A stretch of 64,000 bases of DNA from Enterococcus florum (GTDB lineage: Bacteria > Bacillota > Bacilli > Lactobacillales > Enterococcaceae), in contig NZ_BJCC01000004.1 of assembly GCF_004309355.1 (NCBI RefSeq), positions 1 through 64,000 of the forward strand. Direction: 5' to 3'. Shown in pieces: positions 27,061-35,586 of this stretch. The notes beneath the pieces were generated by a model. That model did no database searches, was not told where the DNA came from, and worked only from the letters and a program-made list of their open reading frames with translations. A program made the translations under genes and the position numbers. The first letter of the stretch is position 1, and each line of letters opens with the position of its first letter.

Positions 27061-27702
27061 ATGCAGGCAATCATTTTTGACATGGATGGTGTATTGATCG
27101 ACACAGAGAATGTTTCGAAAGCCGCATTTGGCCAAGCTTTTGAAGCGGTTGGCCTGAGTTTTGGTGAAGAGATGTATCGCAAGATTTTAGGACGAAGCTT
27201 AAAGGATATTGAACATTTCCTGACTGAAACCTTCAATAATCCTGCTCTTGCCAGCAACATTATAAGCCAAAGAGAAACAGAATTTGCCAATCATTATCGT
27301 AAAAATAAAGTGGTGGTTAAAGAAGGGATAAAAGAGTTTTTAAGCTTCAGCAAAAAAAGAAAATTCAAACTGGCCGTAGCGACATCTGCCAAAGAATCCA
27401 TTGCAGTTCAATTATTGAAACAGGCCGAACTAATTGATTGTTTTGATACTCTCATATATGGTTCTCAAGTTAAAAAAGCTAAACCAGATCCTGAATTGTT
27501 TCTTAAAGCCGCTGAACACTTGCAGGTTTCACCAAGTCAGACATACGTGATCGAGGACTCAGAGTCAGGAATTATTGCTGCAAATCGAGGCGGATTTCAT
27601 CCTGTGTTCATCCCTGAAAAGCTGCCGACGGCACGATTTTCAAAAGAGCATCGGTTTAAATGCTATCCATGCATCAGTGATTTTCAAGAGTCTTTTGAAT
27701 AA
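27061..27702 (+). CDS. HAD hydrolase, beta-phosphoglucomutase-like
   Basis: 213 aa. Motif I FDMDGVLIDTE at residues 5-15, helical cap, AVATSAKES (motif II), KAKPDPELF (motif III Lys) and IEDSESGI (motif IV). This is the subfamily of beta-PGM and sugar-phosphate phosphatases. It lies 2 bp after the epimerase gene with GGAGGTG. It probably removes or moves phosphate on a pathway intermediate or side product; the exact substrate is unknown. Confidence 0.9.
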   Translation: MQAIIFDMDGVLIDTENVSKAAFGQAFEAVGLSFGEEMYRKILGRSLKDIEHFLTETFNNPALASNIISQRETEFANHYRKNKVVVKEGIKEFLSFSKKRKFKLAVATSAKESIAVQLLKQAELIDCFDTLIYGSQVKKAKPDPELFLKAAEHLQVSPSQTYVIEDSESGIIAANRGGFHPVFIPEKLPTARFSKEHRFKCYPCISDFQESFE

Positions 27703-27713
27703 GTCAGTATCAC

Positions 27714-27756
27714 AAAGCCTATGATCGAGTGAGCGCACTCTTTCGTAGGCTTATTC
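27714..27756 (+). terminator. Terminator of the galactitol operon
   Basis: AAGCCTA (27715-27721) pairs with TAGGCTT (27746-27752), and inside it GAGTG pairs with CACTC. ATTC follows, a weak T tract. Confidence 0.6.
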
Positions 27757-27938
27757 AGCATGCTTTAAGTAAAAATTTGCGAATGTGATGAAAATACTCA
27801 AAGCGATGAGATACAATACTGTGAATGAAAACGAGAGGATAAAACCTATGATGACGCGATTTGTCCGTGGACCAGATCGGCTTGTCCACATATCTAGACA
27901 AAGGTTGACGAAGAAAACGGATTCAAGGGAGATAGAAT

Positions 27939-29438
27939 ATGAATCAAGAGGTGAGAGAAATGATTTTTAGTTCAAACGAAAACATGCTGATCAATATTTT
28001 AAATTTTGAGGAATATGTGTCAGCCAAATATCTCTCGGAAACCTTGTATGTTTCAACAAAAACGATTTATCGGATGATCAAAAAAATCAATGAACTGTCA
28101 TTAAAAGAAAATCAAAAAACGTTGATTGTCTCAGAACCTGGAAAAGGCTACAAATTGAACACTATTTTCCGCAATCAGGATATTTACTCGATCGTCGAGT
28201 TCACTGAAGAAAATAGTTTAAATGAATTAGTCTTGGCTCTATTGTTCAAACATCCCAAAAAGGTCAAACGAAGTGTGATGGATACTCAATTTTTAAGCGA
28301 TAGCACGATCGAACGTCGGTTAAAAAAGGCTGCAGAGATTTTGAAAAATTATGCGATCCAGCTGAAAGTAGATCGTGAATATTTGTGGCTGATCGGAGAA
28401 GAGATTGATCTTCGTAAAGCCATTAACAGTATTTTTTTAGAAATGAACAAGCTAAACAGTCTAAATGAAATTGGTGTAGAAATCCATACGATCGATAAGC
28501 ATTTTATTGATCAGCAGATCAGTTTGATCGAAGAAATGCTGGGGGAGTACATCAATTATCCTTACGACATTACGATTTACACTCATATTTTTATGATTAT
28601 TAAGCGCTATCGAGAAGGAGAGGTTCAATATTTAGGTACCCAAGACCCGTTGGAAAAGGAAGAACAGCAATTGATGGAAGCTAATCCGCAGATCAAACAA
28701 GTTTCAGAACAAATCATCACCAATATTGAGAATTACTTGACCATCAAAATGAGTTCTTTAGAAAGCTATTTTGTTTTTCAAAACATTTATTCTATCAATA
28801 GTCAAAAAAGAGAAAGCAGCAATGTCGATAAAAAACTTGCTGAAGAAATGACTAAAAGATTTATTCTTGACTATTTTTCTATCTCAGATGTTTCTTTATT
28901 GCCGTCTAGCCGATCATTGTATGAAGATCTTCACCAGCATATTTTACCGATGCTGAGTCGATTACGTGCAGGGATCAGAGTTGAAAACAACCTCTTAGAC
29001 GACTTGATGCTGGAATACCGTGCAACTTTTTTGAAGGTAAAAAGAATTGCTGAAGCGATCAATCAGGAATTGATGTTTGACACGAAAATGAACGATGCGG
29101 AGATTGGTTATCTTACGCTATATTTTGAAAAGTACAAAATCGACCGCCAAGAGAATAAAAATGTTTTGCTGGTTTGTTCGACTGGTGTAGGTACCTCGGA
29201 GCTTTTAAAAGTTCGCGTACAGCAAAATTTCCCGAATCTGAATATTGTGGCCACGATGAGCCAACGGCAGATGAAGAAAAACCAAGGCTTTATTTATGAG
29301 AATATCGATTTAATTTTTTCAACCTTGCGTGTGCCTTTAACGATTGAAGAAATACCTGTCTTAAATATCAGTCCGCTATTAACGGATAAGGACATTCAAA
29401 ATATCAACTATACACTTAACGAACTAGATACTACTTGA
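27939..29438 (+). CDS. PRD-containing PTS-regulated transcription activator (MtlR/LicR type)
   Basis: 499 aa. N-terminal winged HTH (LSETLYVSTKTIYRMIKKINEL), then two PTS-regulation domains with candidate His residues, and a C-terminal IIB-like domain with the phosphocysteine loop LLVCSTGVGTSELLKV. No IIA domain is fused; a separate IIA follows. DNA-binding HTH, not an RNA-binding CAT domain, so it is an activator and not a BglG antiterminator. AGGGAG fits the ATG at 27939; a second ATG lies 7 codons on. It heads the operon it probably controls. Confidence 0.9.
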   Translation: MNQEVREMIFSSNENMLINILNFEEYVSAKYLSETLYVSTKTIYRMIKKINELSLKENQKTLIVSEPGKGYKLNTIFRNQDIYSIVEFTEENSLNELVLALLFKHPKKVKRSVMDTQFLSDSTIERRLKKAAEILKNYAIQLKVDREYLWLIGEEIDLRKAINSIFLEMNKLNSLNEIGVEIHTIDKHFIDQQISLIEEMLGEYINYPYDITIYTHIFMIIKRYREGEVQYLGTQDPLEKEEQQLMEANPQIKQVSEQIITNIENYLTIKMSSLESYFVFQNIYSINSQKRESSNVDKKLAEEMTKRFILDYFSISDVSLLPSSRSLYEDLHQHILPMLSRLRAGIRVENNLLDDLMLEYRATFLKVKRIAEAINQELMFDTKMNDAEIGYLTLYFEKYKIDRQENKNVLLVCSTGVGTSELLKVRVQQNFPNLNIVATMSQRQMKKNQGFIYENIDLIFSTLRVPLTIEEIPVLNISPLLTDKDIQNINYTLNELDTT

Positions 29439-29484
29439 GTTTTAGTTAAAACTACTTGCAAAGATAAAAAAGGAGAGAAGAACG

Positions 29485-29946
29485 ATGGAGAAAATCGAAC
29501 TGGATAAAGTCATCCACAAAGAGTTGATGCAGATTGAGTCAACCGCAGAAAACAAAGCCGAGATCCTAAATGAGCTGGCCCAGCTTTTAGATGAAAAAGG
29601 GTATATCGAAAGTGCGGAACGTTTTTTAAAAGACGTTTATTTGCGAGAAGAGGAAGGTGAAACGGGGATCGGACAAGGGATTGCAATCCCTCATGGAAAG
29701 TCCCCAGCTGTGAAGGAAACAACTGTTGCGATTGCAACGCTAAAGAATGAAATAGAGTGGGAAACTTTAGACGGTAAGGGGGTTAGCGTGGTCATTATGT
29801 TTGCAGTCAAAGATTCTGATGCGAATACCACTCATGTTTTATTGCTGCAAAAAATCGCTATTCTGTTAGCAAACGATTGCTTTATTGAACGTTTGAAAAC
29901 AGTGGCAACGGTTGATGAATTATTTGAATTAATTACGAATTCCTAA
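29485..29946 (+). CDS. PTS fructose-family IIA component
   Basis: 153 aa. Phospho-His70 in GIGQGIAIPHGKSPAV, the fructose/mannitol-type IIA motif. AAGGAGAGAAG precedes the start. An inverted repeat AGTTTTAGTTAAAACT lies at 29438-29453, between the regulator gene and this one, and could be the operator or an attenuator arm. It works with the IIB at 30850 and IIC at 31237. Confidence 0.9.
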   Translation: MEKIELDKVIHKELMQIESTAENKAEILNELAQLLDEKGYIESAERFLKDVYLREEEGETGIGQGIAIPHGKSPAVKETTVAIATLKNEIEWETLDGKGVSVVIMFAVKDSDANTTHVLLLQKIAILLANDCFIERLKTVATVDELFELITNS

Positions 29947-29966
29947 AAAAGAGGAGAGAAAATTAG

Positions 29967-30833
29967 ATGTTAGTAACGGGAAAAGAAATTTTGAGTGTCG
30001 CAAAGGAACAAGGATTTGCTGTCCCAGCTTTTAATGCTGGGTCAGGGCAACTATTGAATGCTGTAATGGAAGCTTGTGAGGAAGCACAATCTCCAGTTAT
30101 GATTGCTATCCACCCCGATGAGTTGAGCTTTTTAACTGACAGTTTTGTGGCTCAAGCGATTTATTTAGCCAATCATACAAAAATCCCGGTGTGTATCCAT
30201 CTGGATCATGGGGCCAGCTTTGAGCAAGTCATGCATGCTATCAGTATCGGCTTCACTTCGGTCATGATTGATGCTTCACACTTGTCCTTCGAAGACAATG
30301 TGGCGATTTCGAAAAAAGTGGTAGAAGCAGCTCATGCTGCTAACGTTTCAGTCGAAGCTGAATTGGGAACGATCGGCGACACAGGAAATACCGTGGAAGG
30401 CGGCGTAAGCGAGATCGTTTATACCGATCCTAAAGTCGCTCAAGATTTTATTGACCAAACCGGTGTTGACAGCCTAGCTGTTGCAATTGGAACAGCTCAC
30501 GGAATTTATCCAAAGGATGTTGATCCTAAATTACGTCTAGACATTTTAGAAGAAATCGAGGCGTTAACGGATATTCCGTTGGTATTGCATGGCGGCTCCA
30601 GTAATCCAGATGAAGAAATCAGCAAGGCTGTAACAATGGGCGTAAACAAAATCAATATCTCTAGTGATATCAAAATTGTCTTTGCCAATGAATTACGGGA
30701 AGTTTTGAATGCTGGCAACCTAGAAGCAAGAGAGCCAAATGTCTTATTCCCAAGCTGCATGTCAGAAACCAAAAAGGTTGCTCTAAACAAAATTAATTTA
30801 TTCAAATCAAACGATAAAGTTAAATTCTATTAA
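29967..30833 (+). CDS. Class II ketose-bisphosphate aldolase
   Basis: 288 aa, zinc-dependent fructose/tagatose-bisphosphate aldolase family. FAVPAFNAGS at the N-terminus; the zinc and catalytic segment is CIHLDHGASFEQVMHAI; then VEAELGTIGDTGN, AHGIYP and LVLHGGSSNPDEEISKA. GAGGAGAG precedes the ATG. In this operon it probably cleaves the 1,6- or 1-phosphorylated ketose formed after PTS uptake. The stereochemistry (fructose, tagatose or other) cannot be read here. Confidence 0.9.
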   Translation: MLVTGKEILSVAKEQGFAVPAFNAGSGQLLNAVMEACEEAQSPVMIAIHPDELSFLTDSFVAQAIYLANHTKIPVCIHLDHGASFEQVMHAISIGFTSVMIDASHLSFEDNVAISKKVVEAAHAANVSVEAELGTIGDTGNTVEGGVSEIVYTDPKVAQDFIDQTGVDSLAVAIGTAHGIYPKDVDPKLRLDILEEIEALTDIPLVLHGGSSNPDEEISKAVTMGVNKINISSDIKIVFANELREVLNAGNLEAREPNVLFPSCMSETKKVALNKINLFKSNDKVKFY

Positions 30834-30849
30834 GAAAGGCGGAATTGCT

Positions 30850-31158
30850 ATGAAAATTGTTGGAATAGCCGCATGCACAGCCGGAATCGCCCATACCTAC
30901 ATTGCTAAAGAAAAGCTGATTCAAGCCAGCACTAGCCGCGGTCACGAAATTCATATCGAAACGCAAGGCTTGGCAGGTACCCAAGATGCATTAACACAAA
31001 AGGATATTGATGAGGCCGATGTTGTCATTATTGCGGCCGACATCAAAGTCAATGGTCGCGAACGTTTTAAAAACAAAAAAATCGTAGAGGTTCCGACCGG
31101 TTTAGTCGTAAAATCCCCCAATAAACTAGTGGAAAAGTTAGAGGAAGTCAAAGTCTAA
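30850..31158 (+). CDS. PTS fructose-family IIB component
   Basis: 102 aa. Phosphocysteine Cys9 in GIAACTAGIAHTYIAKEKL, the classic fructose-type IIB loop. GAAAGGCGG precedes the start. A separate subunit, not fused to IIC. Confidence 0.93.
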   Translation: MKIVGIAACTAGIAHTYIAKEKLIQASTSRGHEIHIETQGLAGTQDALTQKDIDEADVVIIAADIKVNGRERFKNKKIVEVPTGLVVKSPNKLVEKLEEVKV

Positions 31159-31164
31159 ATCTTC

Positions 31165-31208
31165 TTGTTGGGAGTCCTGAGTATGCAGTTTACAGGGGTT
31201 CCCAACAA
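31165..31208 (+). other. Intra-operon RNA hairpin between IIB and IIC genes
   Basis: TTGTTGGGA (31165-31173) pairs with TCCCAACAA (31200-31208), extended by GTCCTG with CAGGGG inside. There is no T tract, so it is not a normal terminator. It may be an mRNA processing or stability element that sets the ratio of soluble to membrane PTS subunits. Confidence 0.5.
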
Positions 31209-31236
31209 TGAAGCGTAAATTATGAGGAGGAAGATC

Positions 31237-32334
31237 ATGGAAAAGATCAAAGCGATTGGTTTCAAAAAACATTTGATGACAGCTATTTCATTTTTCTTAC
31301 CAATTATTGTTGCTTCAGGTTTCTTGCTGGCCATCGGCAATATGATGGGCGGTGCCAGTATTGAGAATTTTCGAGAAGGCTTTAGTTTTGCGGACACAAT
31401 GACTACGATGGGAGGTTATGGGTTAGGCTTCTTGCCAATGATCGTTTCTACTGCGATTGCCTATTCGATTGCAGATAAACCAGGCATTGCCCCTGGTCTA
31501 GTAGTTGGATTTGTGGCTCACGGAATCGGAACTGGTTTTCTAGGCGGAGTAGTCAGCGGCTATGTTTCAGGATATGTCGTCGTAGTCATGATGATGATCA
31601 TCAAAGTACCAAAATGGATGGAAGGTTTAATGCCAACGCTGGTTTTACCTTTCCTTAGTGCCTTTGTGGCTGGTATGGTAATGTATTATGTTGTAGGCAC
31701 ACCGATCACTTGGTTTACAGATTTGATCACTGGATACTTAAGTAATTTGAATACCTCTTCACTATTTGTTTATGGCGCAATTATCGGAGTTTTAGCTTCG
31801 ATTGATTATGGTGGCGCTATCAATAAAGTGGTTTTCGCCTTTGTCTTCGCTTTATTCTCAGAAGGCATCTACGAGCCGATCACTGTTTTGATTCTAGCTT
31901 CAATGGTTACGCCATTTGGATTAACCATTGCTTACTTTATCGGAAAAATAATTAACAAGAATATCTTTAATCGACAAGAAATCGAAACGTTGAAAACGGC
32001 TTTTCCGATGGGAATTTGTCAGATTACTGAAGGCTGCTTCCCAATCGTGTTGAATGATTTGGTCCGTAATGTTATCGCTACCGGCGTTGGCGGTGCAATT
32101 GGCGGCGGGTTAAGTATGCTTTGGGGAGCAGATAGCCACATTCCAGCTTCTGGTATGTTCGCTATTCCAACGATGACTCGTCCTTGGGCCTTTCTAGCTG
32201 CCTTAGCCATCGGTTCCCTGGCAACTGCTATAACGATTCTCGTGTTGAAAAAAAGAGTGGATCCAAACGCTGAAGTTGTTACGGAAGATAAGGAAGAAGA
32301 GGAAGTTTCTTGGGATGATTTGACGATTTCTTAA
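31237..32334 (+). CDS. PTS fructose-family IIC permease
   Basis: 365 aa with about eight to ten membrane segments. It starts MEKIKAIGFKKHLMTAISFFLPI, the normal fructose-type IIC N-terminus, and has SIADKPGIAPGLVVGF and SEGIYEPI-type segments. The frame opens at 31222, but GAGGAGG fits the ATG at 31237. The acidic C-terminal tail (VTEDKEEEEVSWDD) is cytosolic. Confidence 0.92.
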   Translation: MEKIKAIGFKKHLMTAISFFLPIIVASGFLLAIGNMMGGASIENFREGFSFADTMTTMGGYGLGFLPMIVSTAIAYSIADKPGIAPGLVVGFVAHGIGTGFLGGVVSGYVSGYVVVVMMMIIKVPKWMEGLMPTLVLPFLSAFVAGMVMYYVVGTPITWFTDLITGYLSNLNTSSLFVYGAIIGVLASIDYGGAINKVVFAFVFALFSEGIYEPITVLILASMVTPFGLTIAYFIGKIINKNIFNRQEIETLKTAFPMGICQITEGCFPIVLNDLVRNVIATGVGGAIGGGLSMLWGADSHIPASGMFAIPTMTRPWAFLAALAIGSLATAITILVLKKRVDPNAEVVTEDKEEEEVSWDDLTIS

Positions 32335-32351
32335 GGAAAAGAGGACAAAAC

Positions 32352-32867
32352 ATGATGTATCAAGAAGAAGTGAAGCAACGCTTTTTAGACTCAGGAATTG
32401 TATTTACCGAAAAAGAATTGTCTTCGATTGATTATGCAGACTTTGGTTTAAAGCGTTTGGAATCAGAAGGTTTGAATTTGATTGTTTATGAAAACAACGA
32501 TCGTTATTGTGCAAAGGAAATGGTGTTGCTGCCAGGTCAAACCTGCCCAGAACACCGGCATCCTCCTCGTGAAGGGGATGTAGGCAAGCGAGAAACCTTC
32601 CGCTGCCGTAAAGGAAAGGTGTATTTATACGTCGAAGGCGAAGCAACTCCTGTTATTCAAAGTAACATTCCTGAAGGACAGGAAGCCCATTATACGGTGA
32701 TGCACGAAGTAGAATTGAATCCTGGAGAACAATACACCATTGAACCTAATATCAAGCATTGGTTCCAGGCTGGAAATGAAGGAGCGATCATTTCAGAATT
32801 TTCTTCACCTAGTGATGATGCCAGTGATATCTTTACCAATCCTGAAATTCAACGGGTAACCAAATAA
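32352..32867 (+). CDS. D-lyxose isomerase-like cupin
   Basis: 171 aa. Cupin with metal ligands in CPEHRHPP (two His) and ETFRC (Glu), and a later His in EPNIKHWFQAG. The segment HRHPPREGDVGKRETFRCRKGKVYLYVEGE strongly resembles D-lyxose ketol-isomerases, Mn-dependent enzymes that interconvert D-lyxose and D-xylulose or D-mannose and D-fructose. Two ATG codons open the gene. With xylulokinase two genes downstream, lyxose to xylulose to xylulose-5-phosphate is the simplest reading, but the PTS would deliver a phosphorylated sugar, so activity on a sugar phosphate is possible. Confidence 0.85.
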   Translation: MMYQEEVKQRFLDSGIVFTEKELSSIDYADFGLKRLESEGLNLIVYENNDRYCAKEMVLLPGQTCPEHRHPPREGDVGKRETFRCRKGKVYLYVEGEATPVIQSNIPEGQEAHYTVMHEVELNPGEQYTIEPNIKHWFQAGNEGAIISEFSSPSDDASDIFTNPEIQRVTK

Positions 32868-32876
32868 CCACAGCCA

Positions 32877-32910
32877 GACTAGGAACCTTGATGTTCCTAG
32901 TCTCTTTTTG
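32877..32910 (+). terminator. Terminator inside or at the end of the PTS operon
   Basis: GACTAGGAAC / GTTCCTAGTC stem with a 6-nt loop and TCTTTTT. Genes for an epimerase and xylulokinase follow with no obvious new promoter, so it may act as a partial stop. Confidence 0.8.
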
Positions 32911-32923
32911 AAAGGAGCAGCTG

Positions 32924-33886
32924 ATGGAAATTTATCAACTAGAAAATGAGTTTGTTTGTATTGAATTTTTAAGTTATGGAGGAATCTTAACTAAAATGAT
33001 CAACAAAAAGACTCAGCAAAATTATCTTTTAGCTTATCAGAATTACAAAGATTATTTGAAGAATCCCTATTTTTTCGGAGCAACAATAGGTCGGAATGCT
33101 GGACGAACATTTCCAGCATTTTATCAAGATTCTTATGGAGATAGAAGGGTGCTGGATACCAATGAAGGAAAGGTACACTTGCATGGCGGGAAGTCCGGTT
33201 TGCATCAAGTAGAATGGACGGTTGAAAAGCTGTCTGATACGACTTATCATTTAATGTTTCAAGATACAGAGTCTCCCTATGACCCAATGAAGCTGGAGCT
33301 GATCTATCGATTAGAAAAGAATCACTTTGCGATTCAAATGAAAGGTCAGGCAGATCAGCCGACTGTTTGCAATTTGACCAATCACAGCTATTTTAATCTG
33401 GGGGAAGAGCCAACTATTGAGTTCCACCAACTGCAGACAGCACCGGCCAAAATTCAGCTGATTGATGAGCAGTTTGTACCAACAGAAGAGTATTCTGAGA
33501 TGCAGACATTAGAATATACCCCTTTTAATTTCACTGAAGAAAAGGTGATCCAAAAAGCCTTGAATTTAGATACTCCATTGTCAAAAATCTGTGCCAATGG
33601 AATCGATTTGGCTTATTGCTTCATCAATAACGATGAACTGGAGCCAAAAATCCGTTTAACGGATCGCCAACGAAAAAATAAGCTGACCATTTATTCCGAT
33701 CAAGAAGCTTGTATCATCTATACCCTGAACAAGCTTTCTAATAAAGTAACATTAGCAGCTGGCGCAACCATCGAAAAATACAGTGGGATTACTTTTGAGA
33801 TGCAGCGCAAACCCAATTATGTCCACACAGCTGTGGACTACTTAGAGACTGATTACGCTGCATACACCATTTATGAAATCGAGTAG
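32924..33886 (+). CDS. Aldose 1-epimerase (galactose mutarotase family)
   Basis: 320 aa. ATIGRNAGRTFPAF and the HLHGGKSGLHQVEW block, NLTNHSYFNLG with the catalytic His, and a C-terminal Glu in IEKYSGITFEMQ are typical GalM features. AAAGGAG precedes the start. 12 bp before xylulokinase. It presumably equilibrates anomers of the sugar used by the isomerase and kinase. Confidence 0.9.
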   Translation: MEIYQLENEFVCIEFLSYGGILTKMINKKTQQNYLLAYQNYKDYLKNPYFFGATIGRNAGRTFPAFYQDSYGDRRVLDTNEGKVHLHGGKSGLHQVEWTVEKLSDTTYHLMFQDTESPYDPMKLELIYRLEKNHFAIQMKGQADQPTVCNLTNHSYFNLGEEPTIEFHQLQTAPAKIQLIDEQFVPTEEYSEMQTLEYTPFNFTEEKVIQKALNLDTPLSKICANGIDLAYCFINNDELEPKIRLTDRQRKNKLTIYSDQEACIIYTLNKLSNKVTLAAGATIEKYSGITFEMQRKPNYVHTAVDYLETDYAAYTIYEIE

Positions 33887-33898
33887 GAGGACAAACCC

Positions 33899-35371
33899 AT
33901 GACCCTTTTTTTAGGTGTCGATCTAGGCACAAGTTCATTAAAAATTATTTTAGGTACGGAGACTGGCGAGTTATTAGGCAGTACCAGCAGGCCCTTTGCT
34001 ATTTCTTCCCCACAAGCCGGCTATAGCGAGCAAGATCCTGATGAGTGGCGCCAAGCGTTTGAGCAGGCAATGCTGGATTTGATCATTTTGTTTCCTGAAG
34101 TTGCCGAAGCTTCCCTGATTTTAGGTTTTTCAGGTCAAATGCATTCGCTGGTTCTAATAGATCAGGCGGGGAACGTTTTACGGCCGGCAATTTTGTGGAA
34201 CGATAGCCGTACTTCAGCAGAAGTTCAACAGCTGAGGGAAGTCTTTGGTGACCATTTATTATCCATTGAAAAGAATATTCCCTTAGAAGGGTTTACTTTG
34301 CCCAAAATTTTGTGGGTTCAAAAGCATCAGCCAGAAATTTGGGCGCAAACCTGGAAACTCATGTTACCGAAGGATTATTTAGTCTACTATTTAACCGGAC
34401 AGGTTTATACAGAGGCCTCTGATGCGGCTGGAACGATTATGTTTGATATCGAAAAGCAGTGTTGGGATGAAGAACTGCTACAGCAATTGGCTATTTCTTT
34501 AGAACAGTGTCCAGACATTCAACCTTCTACTAAAATAATTGGTGAAATGAACGCTGAAATTAAACAACGACTTGGTTTAAAAGGGAAAGTTCAATTGGTT
34601 ATGGGAGGGGCGGACAATGCTTGCGGCGCTTTTGGCAATCTAACTGATTCTCAAACTCAAGGGCTTATCTCAGTTGGAACATCTGGTGTTGTTCTCACTT
34701 ATGAAACGGAAAAGTCCAAGAAAGATTTAGGAAAGTATCACTATTTCAATTCAGTGATAGCCGATCAAAACTATAAAATGGGGGTGACACTTGCTGCTGG
34801 GTACTCCCTTGACTGGTTCAAAAAGTTTTTAGCTCCTGAAGAATCTTTTACCGCATTTACTCGTTTAGCAGAGGATAGTCCCATCGGCAGTCAAGGAGTG
34901 ACCTTTCTCCCTTATCTATTCGGCGAACGCAGTCCTTATTTTACTCCGAATTTAAGCGGCGCGCTGCTTGGCTTACGTGCGCACCATACTCGCAGTGATA
35001 TTGTTCGCGGAGTTATGGAGGGTATCGCCTTTTCATTGAGAAATGTTTATGAAAATATGGGGATTCAATCTGCAACGTCCTTTAAAGTCTTCCGTATTAC
35101 TGGGGGAGTCGTTAAGAATCCTTTCTGGTTGCAGCTTTTTGCTGACGTTTTTCAAACGAAAATGGAAGTACTCAGCTTTGATGAGGGTCCCGCTTATGGT
35201 GCCATGCTATGTGCTGTAGCTGGTAAAAATGATACCCAGCTTATGGCGACATGGCAGGCAGCGAATCAAGTAAAAATGATTTACCGGTCGAATGCTGAAC
35301 AAGCGGGCGCTTATCAAGAAGCTTATGAACGGTTTAAGAAGTTGAGTGATCAACAGGCTTCAGCATATTAG
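33899..35371 (+). CDS. xylB: Xylulokinase (FGGY family)
   Basis: 490 aa. FGGY kinase: N-terminal phosphate loop GVDLGTSSLKIIL, the substrate motifs GFSGQMHSLVLID and LWNDSRTSAE (WNDxR as in xylulokinase), MGGADNACGAFG with the catalytic Asp, and the C-terminal GERSPYFTPNLSG segment. GGAGGACAAACC precedes the ATG. It feeds xylulose-5-phosphate to the pentose phosphate or phosphoketolase route. No terminator is clear in the 215 bp that follow. Confidence 0.92.
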   Translation: MTLFLGVDLGTSSLKIILGTETGELLGSTSRPFAISSPQAGYSEQDPDEWRQAFEQAMLDLIILFPEVAEASLILGFSGQMHSLVLIDQAGNVLRPAILWNDSRTSAEVQQLREVFGDHLLSIEKNIPLEGFTLPKILWVQKHQPEIWAQTWKLMLPKDYLVYYLTGQVYTEASDAAGTIMFDIEKQCWDEELLQQLAISLEQCPDIQPSTKIIGEMNAEIKQRLGLKGKVQLVMGGADNACGAFGNLTDSQTQGLISVGTSGVVLTYETEKSKKDLGKYHYFNSVIADQNYKMGVTLAAGYSLDWFKKFLAPEESFTAFTRLAEDSPIGSQGVTFLPYLFGERSPYFTPNLSGALLGLRAHHTRSDIVRGVMEGIAFSLRNVYENMGIQSATSFKVFRITGGVVKNPFWLQLFADVFQTKMEVLSFDEGPAYGAMLCAVAGKNDTQLMATWQAANQVKMIYRSNAEQAGAYQEAYERFKKLSDQQASAY

Positions 35372-35586
35372 ATGTTTCAACGCCTGGAAAAACTTGTGTC
35401 AATTAACTATACCTATTAAAATAGACTTAGCGAAATGAACCAATATTAGTCTTATACAGTAGAAGAAAACCAAGAAAATGAATGAGATTTTTGGCTGGCT
35501 GGTCTGAACCTTTAGTCAAAAGTGAAAAAGGACGAAAAAGTTATCAAAAAATGATATCTCAGCCTCATTAGACAAAGGAGACGAAA

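Noticed and set aside
27911-27926. cre-like AAGAAAACGGATTCAA before the PRD regulator gene
   Set aside because: The invariant TG at the left is missing its T, and no promoter could be placed beside it.
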